Assembly: GCF_019145475.1 (NCBI RefSeq)
Contig: NZ_JAHTKI010000004.1
Coordinates: 62,001-126,000, forward strand
Reading direction: 5' to 3'
Source of the DNA: Pseudomonas botevensis
Lineage (GTDB): Bacteria > Pseudomonadota > Gammaproteobacteria > Pseudomonadales > Pseudomonadaceae
DNA length: 64,000 nucleotides
The position numbers were made by a program, and so were the translations under genes. Every line of letters begins with the position of its first letter. Positions within the stretch are counted from its first letter, which is position 1. A model generated the notes under the pieces. The model was not told where the DNA came from. It ran no database searches and was given only the letters and a program-made list of their open reading frames with translations. This document shows positions 52,143 to 64,000 of the stretch, one piece after another.

Positions 52143-53098
52143 GCCAGCCGTTCATGGAAATCGACCACCTCCGGGAACTGACGCTGGCCCGTGACCTGTC
52201 TCCCCACATCCTTACGGCCGGGGCTTTCGGCTACTTTGTCGAACCACCGGGCAATGGTCTTCATCACCTGTTTTTTCTGTGCATGGATGGGCGCACCTGG
52301 GTTGGCCGCAAAGTCCTGCAACTGGATCGACACCAGCGCTGGCAAGCGAGCAGCGTGCTCAAACCCACAATGCTGCTGGGGCCGCATGTTCAATCGCAGT
52401 GGAGTAACGAAGGCCTGTCGATCTGCTTTCGCCCTGTTTCGCCCGAGGCAAAAGCAGCGTTCTTCGCAAGCGCGCTGGCAGGGCCTGACAGTGAAATCCA
52501 GTTTCCCTTTCCGTTGCTGGACGCCGATGGCCAGGAAGCCGTTTGCCCGCCCCGGTTCTGGCACTGCCATGACGGCCTCGCGGTGCAACTGGATGCGCAA
52601 GAACAGCACTTGCGCGAGCATTGCGCCGGGTTGTTGCAGACAACTGTCGCAGCCGGCGCATTGATTTATGACCCGGCCTGCTCGACGGGCAGGTTCATCG
52701 CTCATCTGGCCCACTCACTGCCCGACTGCCGCTTTCTGGGCACGGACCGCTCGGCTTCGATGATCGAACATGCCAAGCACTGGCATGCAGCAACCCCAGT
52801 CGAGTTTCGTCTGCTCGATGCCGGCGATGCCTACACCAGCGGTGTTCGTTGCGATGTGCTGATACTGCGTTTTCTGAATGCCGAGGTGCTGACACGGCAG
52901 CAGGCCCACACAATCTTTGAATCCCTGATCGGTTGTGTCGAACCGGGCGGGACGGTACTTGTGTTTGGTCACTCCCCGGTGTTGCTAGCCGTCAACTGGC
53001 TGGCGGCCCGGCTCGGCCTGCGACTGGAATCCAGCGTCGCGGCGCGACCGGGGCAGACTGAGTTGTTTCAGTTTTATCGGCTGAGGATGGCAAGGTAA
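52139..53098 (+). CDS. SAM-dependent methyltransferase-like protein with novel N-terminal domain
   Basis: 319 residues. The C-terminal half (about 165-319) is a Rossmann methyltransferase: motif I YDPACSTGRF (177-186), acidic ribose-binding Asp in FLGTDRSAS (203), motif IV-like CDVLILRFLN, and a post-motif GGTVLVFGHS. The N-terminal half (1-165) is not recognised; it includes GAFGYFVEPPGNGLHHLFFL and PPRFWHCHDG and may bind the peptide. The start overlaps the ycaO stop (ATGA), so the two enzymes are translationally coupled. It probably methylates the YcaO product; which atom is unknown. Confidence 0.75.
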   Translation: MSQPFMEIDHLRELTLARDLSPHILTAGAFGYFVEPPGNGLHHLFFLCMDGRTWVGRKVLQLDRHQRWQASSVLKPTMLLGPHVQSQWSNEGLSICFRPVSPEAKAAFFASALAGPDSEIQFPFPLLDADGQEAVCPPRFWHCHDGLAVQLDAQEQHLREHCAGLLQTTVAAGALIYDPACSTGRFIAHLAHSLPDCRFLGTDRSASMIEHAKHWHAATPVEFRLLDAGDAYTSGVRCDVLILRFLNAEVLTRQQAHTIFESLIGCVEPGGTVLVFGHSPVLLAVNWLAARLGLRLESSVAARPGQTELFQFYRLRMAR

Positions 53099-53170
53099 TG
53101 CGGCGCTTGTCGTTCAGCAGAAGTTTATTAAAAGACTGGCTCGCGAAGGGGCCGGCCAAGACAGGCACAA

Positions 53171-53196
53171 AAAAACGGCACCTCACGGTGCCGTTT
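53171..53196 (-). terminator. Terminator between the methyltransferase gene and glpV
   Basis: 10-bp stem AAACGGCACC/GGTGCCGTTT (53173-53182 and 53187-53196), loop TCAC. The A run before it gives a T run on the minus strand, ending the glp-type operon; it may also stop rightward transcription. The stem sequence equals that of the nuo terminator. Confidence 0.9.
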
Positions 53197-53214
53197 ATCA
53201 TCCCCAATCAACGC

Positions 53215-54957
<1,743 letters not shown>

Positions 54958-55004
54958 AGAGACCTCCTGTTAGGTTTTCGGAGCAAGATTGCCGAGCGAT
55001 TCGA

Positions 55005-55280
55005 CTAGCCCCAACGCATCACAGCCAACAGCCACACCAGGGACAACGCGAACGCAACCCAGATGCTCCAGTCGGTGACGCCGATTACCAGCAAATGCAG
55101 GTAGGCGCTGCCGAGAAGACCGATAAACAAGCGATCGCCACGGGTGGTGGCAATCGGAAGAAAACCTCGCCGCAACACGCTCGGCGAACGCAGTTCCCAG
55201 GTGGTCATGCCCACCAGGATCAAACCGATGACACCAAAAAACGCGGCCGTGGGGACGGTCCAGCTCATCCATTCCATCAT
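55005..55280 (-). CDS. glpU: Small membrane protein DUF2160 (GlpU-like)
   Basis: 91 residues, two to three membrane helices, with a basic cytoplasmic loop containing ELRSPSVLRRGFLPIATTRGDRLFIGLLG. DUF2160 proteins accompany glycerol-type ABC importers; their role is unknown. Two adjacent ATG codons (55280 and 55277) follow GAGGA. It starts 7 bases after glpQ, so any longer upstream start would overlap that gene and is rejected. Confidence 0.82.
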   Translation of the reverse strand: MMEWMSWTVPTAAFFGVIGLILVGMTTWELRSPSVLRRGFLPIATTRGDRLFIGLLGSAYLHLLVIGVTDWSIWVAFALSLVWLLAVMRWG

Positions 55281-55287
55281 CAGTTCC

Positions 55288-56088
<801 letters not shown>

Positions 56089-56097
56089 GGCCGGGCC

Positions 56098-56960
<863 letters not shown>

Positions 56961-56964
<4 letters not shown>

Positions 56965-58076
56965 GGCCGCTCCTCAGGGTCGGTGGTGGTATCGAGCAGG
57001 AACTCATCGGCATAGACCATCAGCCACTGCGCCGGAAAACTGATGTACGCCGTGCCCTGGGGCACCGGTTTGTCTTCGGCCAGACGCACTTTCAGCACCG
57101 CGCCGTCGAGATCCAGGGTCATGATCTTGTAGGTGCCGAGGTCTTCGACATGAACGACCCGCGCGCGCAGGGCGTCATCGAGGGGTTCATCCCACACATG
57201 GATGAACTCGGGGCGGATGCCGACCTTCAGATTTTTCCACTGGCCGTGTTCGATATGGCGCTGCAAGGCGTCGGACAACGGCAAATGGGTCGAGGCGAAA
57301 CCCACCCCGCCCGGTTGCGGCACCACGTCGATCAGGTTCATGCCGGGGCTGCCGATGAAGTAGCCGACGAAGGTGTGGCTCGGCCGCTCGAACAACTCCC
57401 GTGGCGTGCCGAACTGAACGATCTGGCCGCCGTACATCACCGCGATCTTGTCGGCGAAGGTCGAGGCTTCCAGTTGATCGTGGGTGACGTAGACCATGGT
57501 GATGTTGAACTGCTCGTGGATTTGCTTGAGCTTGCGCCGCAGCTTCCACTTCAGGTGCGGGTCGATCACCGTCAGCGGTTCGTCGAAGAGAATCGCCGAG
57601 ACGTCGTCGCGCACCAGGCCACGGCCCATGGAGACTTTCTGTTTTTCGTCGGCGGTGAGGTTGCGCGCCTTCTTGCTCAGCAGATTCTGCAGGTCGAGGA
57701 CTTCGGCGATTTCCTGCACCTTGCTGTGGACCTTCGCCTCGGCCATGCCCTGATTGCGCAGGGGGAAGGCCAGGTTGTCGAACACGGTCATGGTGTCGTA
57801 GACCACCGGAAACTGGAAAACCTGGGCGATGTTGCGCTGCTCCGGCGACAGGTCGTTGACCGCTTTGCCGTCGAACAGCACATGGCCCTGGGACGGGCTG
57901 AGCAGGCCGGAAATGATGTTGAGCAAGGTCGACTTGCCACAACCCGACGGCCCGAGCAGCGCGAAAGCGCCGCCCTGCTCCCAGATGTGATCCATTTCGC
58001 GGATCGCGTAATCCTCAGGCCCGCTCGGGGTACTGGTATAGCTGTGGGCGAGGTGCTGCAAACGGATTTCGGCCAT
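56961..58076 (-). CDS. glpT: ABC transporter ATPase with degenerate signature motif (GlpT-like)
   Basis: 371 residues. Walker A GPSGCGKS (42-49), Walker B AILFDEP, D-loop TVIDP and switch His in YVTHDQ (199) are intact. The ABC signature is LTADE (140-144) instead of LSGGQ. The C-terminal MalK-like regulatory domain is present. With GlpS it would form a heterodimer with only one standard ATP site. It overlaps glpS by one base. Confidence 0.88.
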
Positions 58077-59170
58077 CAGGCAACCCTCGCGATACGCCGG
58101 CCCGGTGCCTGCACCAGACGGCCCTGCGCATCGAACACAAACAGTTTATGGGTCGGGATGTAAATGCGGATCGGCGCATCGACGTCGTATTCGTGAACAC
58201 CGGGCAAATGCAGCACCAGCAGGAAATGCTCGTTGCGCACATGCAGGAAGGTTTCCGAACCGCTGATCTCCGCCACTTCGACGGTCACCGCCAGTTCCAG
58301 GTCGTCGTCGTTGCTCGGCACCAGCGAGATGTGGCTCGGGCGCACGCCGAAACGGAACTCGCCCTCGCCCACCGGACGCAGGTCGACGTTCAGCGGAAAG
58401 TGTACGAAGTTGGCGAAACTCACTTCGTTGCCGGCAATCCGCCCGGGCATCAGGTTGATTGGCGGCTCGGAGAACAGCTCTGCCGCCAGCACCGTTTGCG
58501 GCTGGTTGTAGACCTCAGTCGAAACACCGCTCTGGATCACCCGGCCTTCGTGGAGGATGGTCGTGGTGCCGCCCAGCGCCAGGGCTTCATTGGGCTCGGT
58601 GGTGGCGTAGATGGCGATGGTGTGGCGCGCCTTGAACAGCTCGCGCATTTCCTGGCGCAGCTCTTCGCGCAGCTTGTAGTCGAGGTTGACCAGTGGCTCG
58701 TCGAACAGGATCAGTTCGGCATCCTTGACCAGCGCCCGGGCCATGGCGGTGCGCTGCTGCTGGCCGCCGGACAGTTCCAGCGGGTAGCGCTTCAAGAACT
58801 TCTCGATGCGCAGCATCTTCGCGGTTTCCAGCACCTTGCTCTGGATCTGCTCGTTGGAGATCCCGGCCTGACGCAGTGGCGAGGCGATGTTCTCGAACAC
58901 CGTCATGGTCGGGTAATTGATGAACTGCTGATAGACCATCGACACGTTGCGCAAACGTACCGGGCGTTGGGTGACATCGACGCCGTTCATCAGGACGCGG
59001 CCGCTGTCGGGCTTGTCCAGACCGGCCATCAGGCGCATCAGACTGGTTTTGCCGGACAGCGTGCGCCCGAGCAAAACGTTGAAGGATCCGGGTTCGAATT
59101 TCAGGCACGCATCGTCGATCCAGGTCTGGCCCTCGACGGTACGGCTGACGTGCTCCAGGGTGAGTGACAT
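58076..59170 (-). CDS. glpS: ABC transporter ATPase with degenerate H-loop (GlpS-like)
   Basis: 364 residues. Walker A GRTLSGKT (35-42), signature LSGGQQQR (133-140) and Walker B ILFDEP are standard, but the switch region reads YATTEPNEA, with Thr191 in place of the catalytic-site His. This complements the defect in GlpT. First gene of the six-gene operon. The ATG follows AAGG, and a sigma-54 promoter lies about 45-60 bases upstream. Confidence 0.88.
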   Translation of the reverse strand: MSLTLEHVSRTVEGQTWIDDACLKFEPGSFNVLLGRTLSGKTSLMRLMAGLDKPDSGRVLMNGVDVTQRPVRLRNVSMVYQQFINYPTMTVFENIASPLRQAGISNEQIQSKVLETAKMLRIEKFLKRYPLELSGGQQQRTAMARALVKDAELILFDEPLVNLDYKLREELRQEMRELFKARHTIAIYATTEPNEALALGGTTTILHEGRVIQSGVSTEVYNQPQTVLAAELFSEPPINLMPGRIAGNEVSFANFVHFPLNVDLRPVGEGEFRFGVRPSHISLVPSNDDDLELAVTVEVAEISGSETFLHVRNEHFLLVLHLPGVHEYDVDAPIRIYIPTHKLFVFDAQGRLVQAPGRRIARVA

Positions 59171-59214
59171 GGCTCGGCCTTTTTATTATTGGAGTCAAGC
59201 AACGTGTTCAGCAG

Positions 59215-59230
59215 AGCGACATTCGTGCCA
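59215..59230 (-). promoter_or_regulatory. Sigma-54 (-24/-12) promoter of the glp-type operon
   Basis: Minus-strand TGGCACGAATGTCGCT, one base off the TGGCACGN4TTGCW consensus, with exact GG/GC spacing. Transcription would start near 59204, 34 bases before the glpS ATG. The divergent gene encodes a sigma-54 activator. Confidence 0.75.
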
Positions 59231-59294
59231 GAAATCCCAAGCCGTTGATTTGTCGTGAAAAGCGCTGAAAACGCGGTGAATGCACCTTCATTGC

Positions 59295-59342
59295 TGAACA
59301 CAATTGAACAGTTCAACGATTGACAATGAACAATAGTGAACA
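59295..59342. promoter_or_regulatory. Phased TGAACA repeats, probable activator binding sites
   Basis: TGAACA at 59295, 59305, 59327 and 59337: spacings of 10, 22 and 10 put all four on about the same DNA face. One copy is within the palindrome TTGAAC-A-GTTCAA (59304-59316). They lie about 65-113 bases upstream of the -24 element, the usual distance for sigma-54 activators. Confidence 0.65.
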
Positions 59343-59438
59343 ACACTCTAGCGATGCTTTTTTGCACGGATCCGCTGGCCCGCTCCCGCCAGTGATCGCA
59401 TAACAACAATAAAAATGCTGTTTCAGAGGCTGACTGCC

Positions 59439-61292
59439 ATGGCCGATCCTGTCCCGCCGCTTTCCCATGACGCCATCGTCCAGGACTCCTGGTCCCGTTG
59501 CCGCGCCTTCGGCCTCAATCACCAAAGCACGCCGTCATTCGATCAACTGCCCGCCGCCGGCATCGCGCGGTTGCTCGACAGCCACCACTCACTGGTGCAG
59601 ACCACCCATCAGGAAGTGCTGCCGTACTACGAAAACATCCTGAGCAACTCCAATTGCCTGATCATGCTGGCCGACAATCAGGGCCAGGTGCTGACGTCAT
59701 GGGGCACCCAGCGCTTTATCGAGCCGAACCTGGCGCGGGGCTTCAAGACCGGGGCGAGCTGGATGGAGCGCTCCAGCGGCACCAACGCGATCGGCACCGC
59801 ACTGGCCTGCGAGCAGGCGGTGCATATCGAGCACGATGAACACTTCCTCAAGGCCAACCGCTTCATGACCGGTTCCGCCGCCCCGATTTTCGATGCCGAG
59901 CGCAAGGTCATTGCCGTGCTCGACGTGTCCAGCGACAGCTACCTGCCGCCGTCCCATACCCTCGGCATGGTCAAGATGATGAGCCAGACCGTGGAAAACC
60001 GGCTGATCCTCAACCTGTTCCACGGTCAGCACTTTCAACTGACGTTCAACACCGGGTTGAACAACCTCGACAGCCAGTGGGCCGGGCTGCTGATCTTCGA
60101 TGAAAGCGGCCAGGTGCTGTCCGCCAACCGCCGCGCGGACAACCTGCTCGGTGTGCGCCTGTCGCGGGTCAGTATCGAGAGTCTGTTCAAAGTGTCGTTG
60201 CTGGAGTTGATCAACCAGCCCGACGGCCTGCCGTTCGCCTTGCAGACTTGCGGGCGCAACCGCTTTCAATGCCTGTTGAAACGGCCGAAACAGGCGCCGG
60301 TCCAGGCACGCGTGTTCACGGAGCCAAAAGCTCCGGAGCCCACAGCCCCGGCCTCGACGACGATCAGCCTCAATACCCTGCACTTTGGCGACAGCCGCGT
60401 GGAAAAAGCCGTGCGCCAGGCCGAACGTTTGCTGGAGAAGGACATTCCGTTGCTGATCCACGGCGAAACCGGGGTCGGCAAGGAAGTCTTCGTCAAAGCC
60501 CTGCATCAGGCGAGCTCCCGCAGCAAACAGGCGTTTATCGCGGTGAACTGTGCGGCGATCCCCGCCGAACTGGTGGAGTCCGAGCTGTTCGGCTATGAGA
60601 AAGGCGCGTTCACCGGCGCCAACCAGAAAGGCAGCATCGGACTGATCCGCAAGGCGGACAAAGGCACGCTGTTCCTCGACGAAATCGGCGACATGCCGCT
60701 GCCAACCCAGGCCCGCCTGCTGCGGGTATTGCAGGAGCGCTGCGTGCAACCGGTGGGCAGCAGCGAGTTGTTCCCGGTGGATCTGCGGATCATCTCGGCG
60801 ACCAACCGCTCGCTGCGCGAACAGGTACAACTGGGGCGGTTTCGTGAGGATCTGTATTACCGCATCGGCGGGCTCACCCTGGAATTGCCGCCGCTGCGCG
60901 AGCGCAGTGACAAGGAAGCATTGTTCAAACGGCTGTGGGAACAGCATCGCGAACCTGCGCAATGGGCGGGGCTGAGTCGGGAGGTGCTGGAGTTGTTCGG
61001 CCGTCATCCGTGGCCGGGGAATCTGCGTCAGGTCAGCAGCGTGATGCAGGTGGCGCTGGCGATGGCCGAAGAGCAGCCGGTGCGGCCTGAGCATCTGCCG
61101 GATGACTTTTTTGTCGACCTGGAGATGGAGCCGGTGGAGACGGCAGAGCCACTGGGGATTGATCTGAATGATGCCGAGGCGTTGAGCCGGGAGTTGCAGG
61201 CGGCCGGGGGGAATATTTCCCATCTGGCGCGGCGGTTGGGGGTCAGTCGCAATACCCTTTACAAGCGGTTGCGGCAGTTTGGGATCGAGTGA
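59439..61292 (+). CDS. Sigma-54-dependent activator, AcoR-like
   Basis: 617 residues. N-terminal GAF-type sensory region (about 60-210, with GASWMERSSGTNAIGTAL typical of the AcoR group). Central AAA+ domain with Walker A GETGVGKE, the sigma-54 contact loop GAFTGA and Walker B GTLFLDEIGD. C-terminal Fis-type helix-turn-helix (ISHLARRLGVSRNTLYKRL). It is divergent from the glp-type operon and most likely activates it in response to the transported substrate or a metabolite. The ATG at 59439 follows AGAGG; the ATG at 59415 lacks a ribosome site. Confidence 0.9.
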   Translation: MADPVPPLSHDAIVQDSWSRCRAFGLNHQSTPSFDQLPAAGIARLLDSHHSLVQTTHQEVLPYYENILSNSNCLIMLADNQGQVLTSWGTQRFIEPNLARGFKTGASWMERSSGTNAIGTALACEQAVHIEHDEHFLKANRFMTGSAAPIFDAERKVIAVLDVSSDSYLPPSHTLGMVKMMSQTVENRLILNLFHGQHFQLTFNTGLNNLDSQWAGLLIFDESGQVLSANRRADNLLGVRLSRVSIESLFKVSLLELINQPDGLPFALQTCGRNRFQCLLKRPKQAPVQARVFTEPKAPEPTAPASTTISLNTLHFGDSRVEKAVRQAERLLEKDIPLLIHGETGVGKEVFVKALHQASSRSKQAFIAVNCAAIPAELVESELFGYEKGAFTGANQKGSIGLIRKADKGTLFLDEIGDMPLPTQARLLRVLQERCVQPVGSSELFPVDLRIISATNRSLREQVQLGRFREDLYYRIGGLTLELPPLRERSDKEALFKRLWEQHREPAQWAGLSREVLELFGRHPWPGNLRQVSSVMQVALAMAEEQPVRPEHLPDDFFVDLEMEPVETAEPLGIDLNDAEALSRELQAAGGNISHLARRLGVSRNTLYKRLRQFGIE

Positions 61293-61370
61293 ACCGCCTT
61301 CCCCTCATCGGAACGCCGCCCGCCCAGCCCCTCCCGAGGGAGAGGGTTAAGGACTTTTGACTTTGAAAAA

Positions 61371-61404
61371 AACAAAACCCGCACAAAGGCGGGTTTTGTT
61401 TTTT
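61371..61404. terminator. Bidirectional terminator between regulator and cysS
   Basis: Perfect 12-bp stem AACAAAACCCGC/GCGGGTTTTGTT (61371-61382 and 61389-61400) with A and T runs on both sides. It can end the activator gene and cysS. Confidence 0.92.
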
Positions 61405-61418
61405 GGCCAGACAAGCAA

Positions 61419-62801
61419 TCAGTCAGCCAGACGCCAGGTCGTCCCGCCCTTGCCGTCTTCCAGCACCACGCCCATGGCGGTGAGCTGGTCGCGGATACGG
61501 TCGGATTCGGCCCAGTCCTTGCCGGCACGTGCCGCCAGGCGCGCGGCAATCAGCGCGTCCACTTCGGCGGCATCGACGCGCCCTTCGGCGCCCGCTTGCA
61601 GGAAGTCGTCGGCTTCGAGTTGCAGCACACCCAACACGCTCGCCAGCTCTTTCAGACGCGCCGCCAGACCGGCCGCCGCATCGAGATCGCTCTCGCGCAG
61701 ACGGTTGATCTCACGCACCATCTCGAACAGCACCGCACAGGCTTCCGGCGTACCGAAGTCGTCGTTCATGACGGTGGTGAAACGCTCGACGAACGCCTCG
61801 CCACCGGCCGGCGCCACACTCGGCAGGCCTTTCAACGCGTGGTAGAAACGCTCCAGAGCGCCCTTGGCGTCCTTGAGGTTGTCTTCCGAGTAGTTGATCG
61901 CGCTGCGGTAGTGGCTCGACACCAGCAGGTAACGCACGACTTCCGGGTGGTACTTGTCGAGCACGTCGCGAATGGTGAAGAAGTTGTTCAAGGACTTGGA
62001 CATCTTCTCGCCATTGATACGGATCATGCCGCAATGCATCCACGCATTGGCGTAGGTCTTGCCGGTGGCCGCTTCGCTCTGGGCGATTTCGTTCTCGTGG
62101 TGCGGGAACTCCAGGTCGCTGCCGCCGCCATGAATGTCGAACGTCTCGCCGAGGCAGCAGGTGGACATCACCGAGCACTCGATGTGCCAGCCCGGACGCC
62201 CGGCGCCCCACGGCGATTCCCAGCTCGGCTCGCCCGGCTTGGCGGCTTTCCACAGGACGAAGTCCAGCGGATCCTGCTTCGACTCGTCGACCTCGATCCG
62301 CGCACCGATGCGCAGGTCTTCGATCTTCTTGCGCGACAGCTTGCCGTAGCCCATGAACTTCGCAACGCGGTAGTACACGTCGCCATTGCCCGGTGCGTAA
62401 GCGTAGCCCTTGTCGATCAGGGTCTGGATCATCGCGTGCATGCCCGGAATGTGATCCGTGGCGCGCGGTTCCATGTCCGGCTTCTGGATGTTCAGGCGCG
62501 CTTCGTCTTCGTGCATCGCGGCGATCATGCGCTCGGTCAACGCTTCGAACGACTCACCGTTCTCGTTGGCCCGGTTGATGATCTTGTCGTCGATGTCGGT
62601 GATGTTGCGCACATAGGTCAGGTCATAACCGCTGAACCGCAACCAGCGGGTCACCAGGTCGAACGCGACCATGCTGCGGCCGTGGCCGAGGTGGCAGAAG
62701 TCGTACACGGTCATGCCGCACACGTACATACGCACCTTGTTGCCATCCAGCGGCTTGAAGACTTCTTTGCTCTTGGTGAGCGTGTTGTAGATCGTAAGCA
62801 C
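61419..62801 (-). CDS. cysS: Cysteinyl-tRNA synthetase
   Basis: Class I synthetase charging tRNA-Cys. 460 residues from a GTG start at 62801 ([17 protein letters not shown]), chosen because AAGGA lies six bases upstream and the length then fits the family. Zn ligand Cys in [17 protein letters not shown] (HIGH-like HLGH), further ligands in [22 protein letters not shown], and the KMSKS loop ([11 protein letters not shown]). It lies 20 bases downstream of glnS, the common Pseudomonas pairing. Confidence 0.97.
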   Translation of the reverse strand: MLTIYNTLTKSKEVFKPLDGNKVRMYVCGMTVYDFCHLGHGRSMVAFDLVTRWLRFSGYDLTYVRNITDIDDKIINRANENGESFEALTERMIAAMHEDEARLNIQKPDMEPRATDHIPGMHAMIQTLIDKGYAYAPGNGDVYYRVAKFMGYGKLSRKKIEDLRIGARIEVDESKQDPLDFVLWKAAKPGEPSWESPWGAGRPGWHIECSVMSTCCLGETFDIHGGGSDLEFPHHENEIAQSEAATGKTYANAWMHCGMIRINGEKMSKSLNNFFTIRDVLDKYHPEVVRYLLVSSHYRSAINYSEDNLKDAKGALERFYHALKGLPSVAPAGGEAFVERFTTVMNDDFGTPEACAVLFEMVREINRLRESDLDAAAGLAARLKELASVLGVLQLEADDFLQAGAEGRVDAAEVDALIAARLAARAGKDWAESDRIRDQLTAMGVVLEDGKGGTTWRLAD

Positions 62802-62821
62802 GTTGTTTCCTTGAGACTTGA

Positions 62822-64000
62822 TCACTGGCCCCACGAATCACGCAGGGTCACGGTACGGTTGAATACCGGCGCGCCCGGTTTCGAGTCCTTGATATCCGCG
62901 ACGAAGTAGCCTTCGCGCTCGAACTGGAAACGGTCTTCCGGCTGTGCGTCGCCCAGCGAGGGTTCGGCACGACAACCGGTCAGCACTTGCAGTGAGTCAG
63001 GGTTGATGTTGTCCAGGAAACTGGCGCTGTCTTCGGCCTTCTCCGGGTTCGGAGAGCGGAACAGACGATCGTACAGGCGCACTTCGCACTCGACGCTGGC
63101 GGCCGCCGGCACCCAGTGGATCACGCCTTTGACCTTGCGACCTTCCGGGTTCTTGCCCAGGGTGTCCGGGTCGTACGAGCAACGCAGCTCGACGATATTG
63201 CCGTCGGCGTCCTTGATCGCTTCGTCGGCACGGATCACGTAGCTGCCGCGCAGACGCACTTCACCGGCCGGCTCCAGGCGCTTGTAGCCTTTTGGCGGCT
63301 CTTCCATGAAGTCGTCGCGATCGATGTAGATTTCCCGGGCGAACGGCAGTTTGCGCACGCCGAGTTCTTCTTTCTGCGGATGACGTGGCAGTTCGAGGTT
63401 GTCGACCTTGTCTTCCGGGTAGTTGGTGATCACGACTTTCAACGGGCGCAGCACGCACATGGCGCGCGGGGCGTTCGCATCGAGGTCTTGGCGGATGCTG
63501 AATTCGAGCATGCCGTAGTCGACCACGCCGTCGGAGCGGTTGGTGCCGACCATCTCGCAGAAGTTGCGGATCGACACAGGCGTGTAGCCACGGCGACGGA
63601 AGCCCGACAGCGTGGACATGCGCGGGTCGTCCCAGCCATTGACGTGTTTCTCGTCAACCAACTGCTTGAGCTTGCGCTTGCTGGTGATGGTGTAGTTCAG
63701 GTTCAGGCGGCTGAACTCGTACTGGCGCGGGTTGGCCGGCACCGGCAGGTGCTCGAGGAACCACTCGTACAGCGGACGATGGCTTTCGAACTCCAGGGTG
63801 CAGATCGAATGGGTGATGCCTTCGATGGCGTCCGACTGACCGTGGGTGAAGTCGTAGTTCGGATAGATGCACCACTTGTCGCCCGTCTGGTGGTGATGGG
63901 CGTGGCGGATGCGGTACATGATCGGGTCGCGCAGGTTCATGTTCGGCGAGGCCATGTCGATCTTCGCGCGCAGCACACGGGCGCCGTCCGGGAACTCACC
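62822..64000 (-). CDS. glnS: Glutaminyl-tRNA synthetase, C-terminal part (truncated by window edge)
   Basis: Class Ic synthetase for tRNA-Gln; 392 C-terminal residues are visible. It begins inside the catalytic domain ([21 protein letters not shown]). The KMSKS equivalent [11 protein letters not shown] follows, then the two anticodon-binding beta-barrels (ending [16 protein letters not shown]). The reading frame continues past base 64000, where the N-terminal HIGH motif must lie. Confidence 0.97.
   Translation of the reverse strand, partial: GEFPDGARVLRAKIDMASPNMNLRDPIMYRIRHAHHHQTGDKWCIYPNYDFTHGQSDAIEGITHSICTLEFESHRPLYEWFLEHLPVPANPRQYEFSRLNLNYTITSKRKLKQLVDEKHVNGWDDPRMSTLSGFRRRGYTPVSIRNFCEMVGTNRSDGVVDYGMLEFSIRQDLDANAPRAMCVLRPLKVVITNYPEDKVDNLELPRHPQKEELGVRKLPFAREIYIDRDDFMEEPPKGYKRLEPAGEVRLRGSYVIRADEAIKDADGNIVELRCSYDPDTLGKNPEGRKVKGVIHWVPAAASVECEVRLYDRLFRSPNPEKAEDSASFLDNINPDSLQVLTGCRAEPSLGDAQPEDRFQFEREGYFVADIKDSKPGAPVFNRTVTLRDSWGQ

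Overview
The window is a stretch of Pseudomonas chromosome, most like the P. fluorescens group. The evidence is high GC content, dense operons, a fused NuoCD subunit, paired homodimeric and monomeric isocitrate dehydrogenases, an OprD-family porin, and a gene order that largely follows the Pseudomonas core genome (serS-rarA-lolA-ftsK, aat-bpt-infA-clpA-clpS-cspD-icd-idh, mnmA-hflD-purB, aceA, nuoA-N). All 55 genes are protein-coding; I saw no rRNA, tRNA, CRISPR array, insertion sequence or prophage.

1-39.1 kb is housekeeping. It starts with a leftward block (serS partial, crcB, rarA, lolA, ftsK). Next is an N-degron and protein-quality block: aat and bpt add Leu/Phe to protein N-termini, and clpS/clpA read and destroy such proteins, with infA and cspD alongside. 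Then come the divergent isocitrate dehydrogenase genes icd and idh, the tRNA and purine genes mnmA-hflD-purB, a ribosomal oxygenase (roxA) with an acetyltransferase, a short secretin-like exported protein, isocitrate lyase, and the 13-gene nuo operon for respiratory complex I.

39.2-61.3 kb is accessory. It holds (a) a metal-response locus: an OprD porin, two small PtrA-like exported proteins, the CzcCBA heavy-metal efflux pump and a CzcRS-type two-component system, with a similar box upstream of czcC, the ptrA-like gene and oprD; (b) a compact three-gene locus at 50.7-53.1 kb, made of a 42-residue peptide, a stand-alone YcaO enzyme and a methyltransferase-like protein with an unrecognised N-terminal half, which looks like a minimal, apparently undescribed RiPP pathway; (c) a six-gene glycerol-type ABC importer (glpSTPQUV-like) divergent from a sigma-54 activator, with a good -24/-12 promoter and helically phased activator sites between them. 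The window ends with cysS and partial glnS.

The most interesting part is the RiPP-like locus. The peptide has a short Gly/aromatic N-terminus and an acidic helical C-terminus, an arrangement reminiscent of bottromycin-type follower precursors. It is separated from ycaO by a perfect hairpin that could set the peptide:enzyme ratio.
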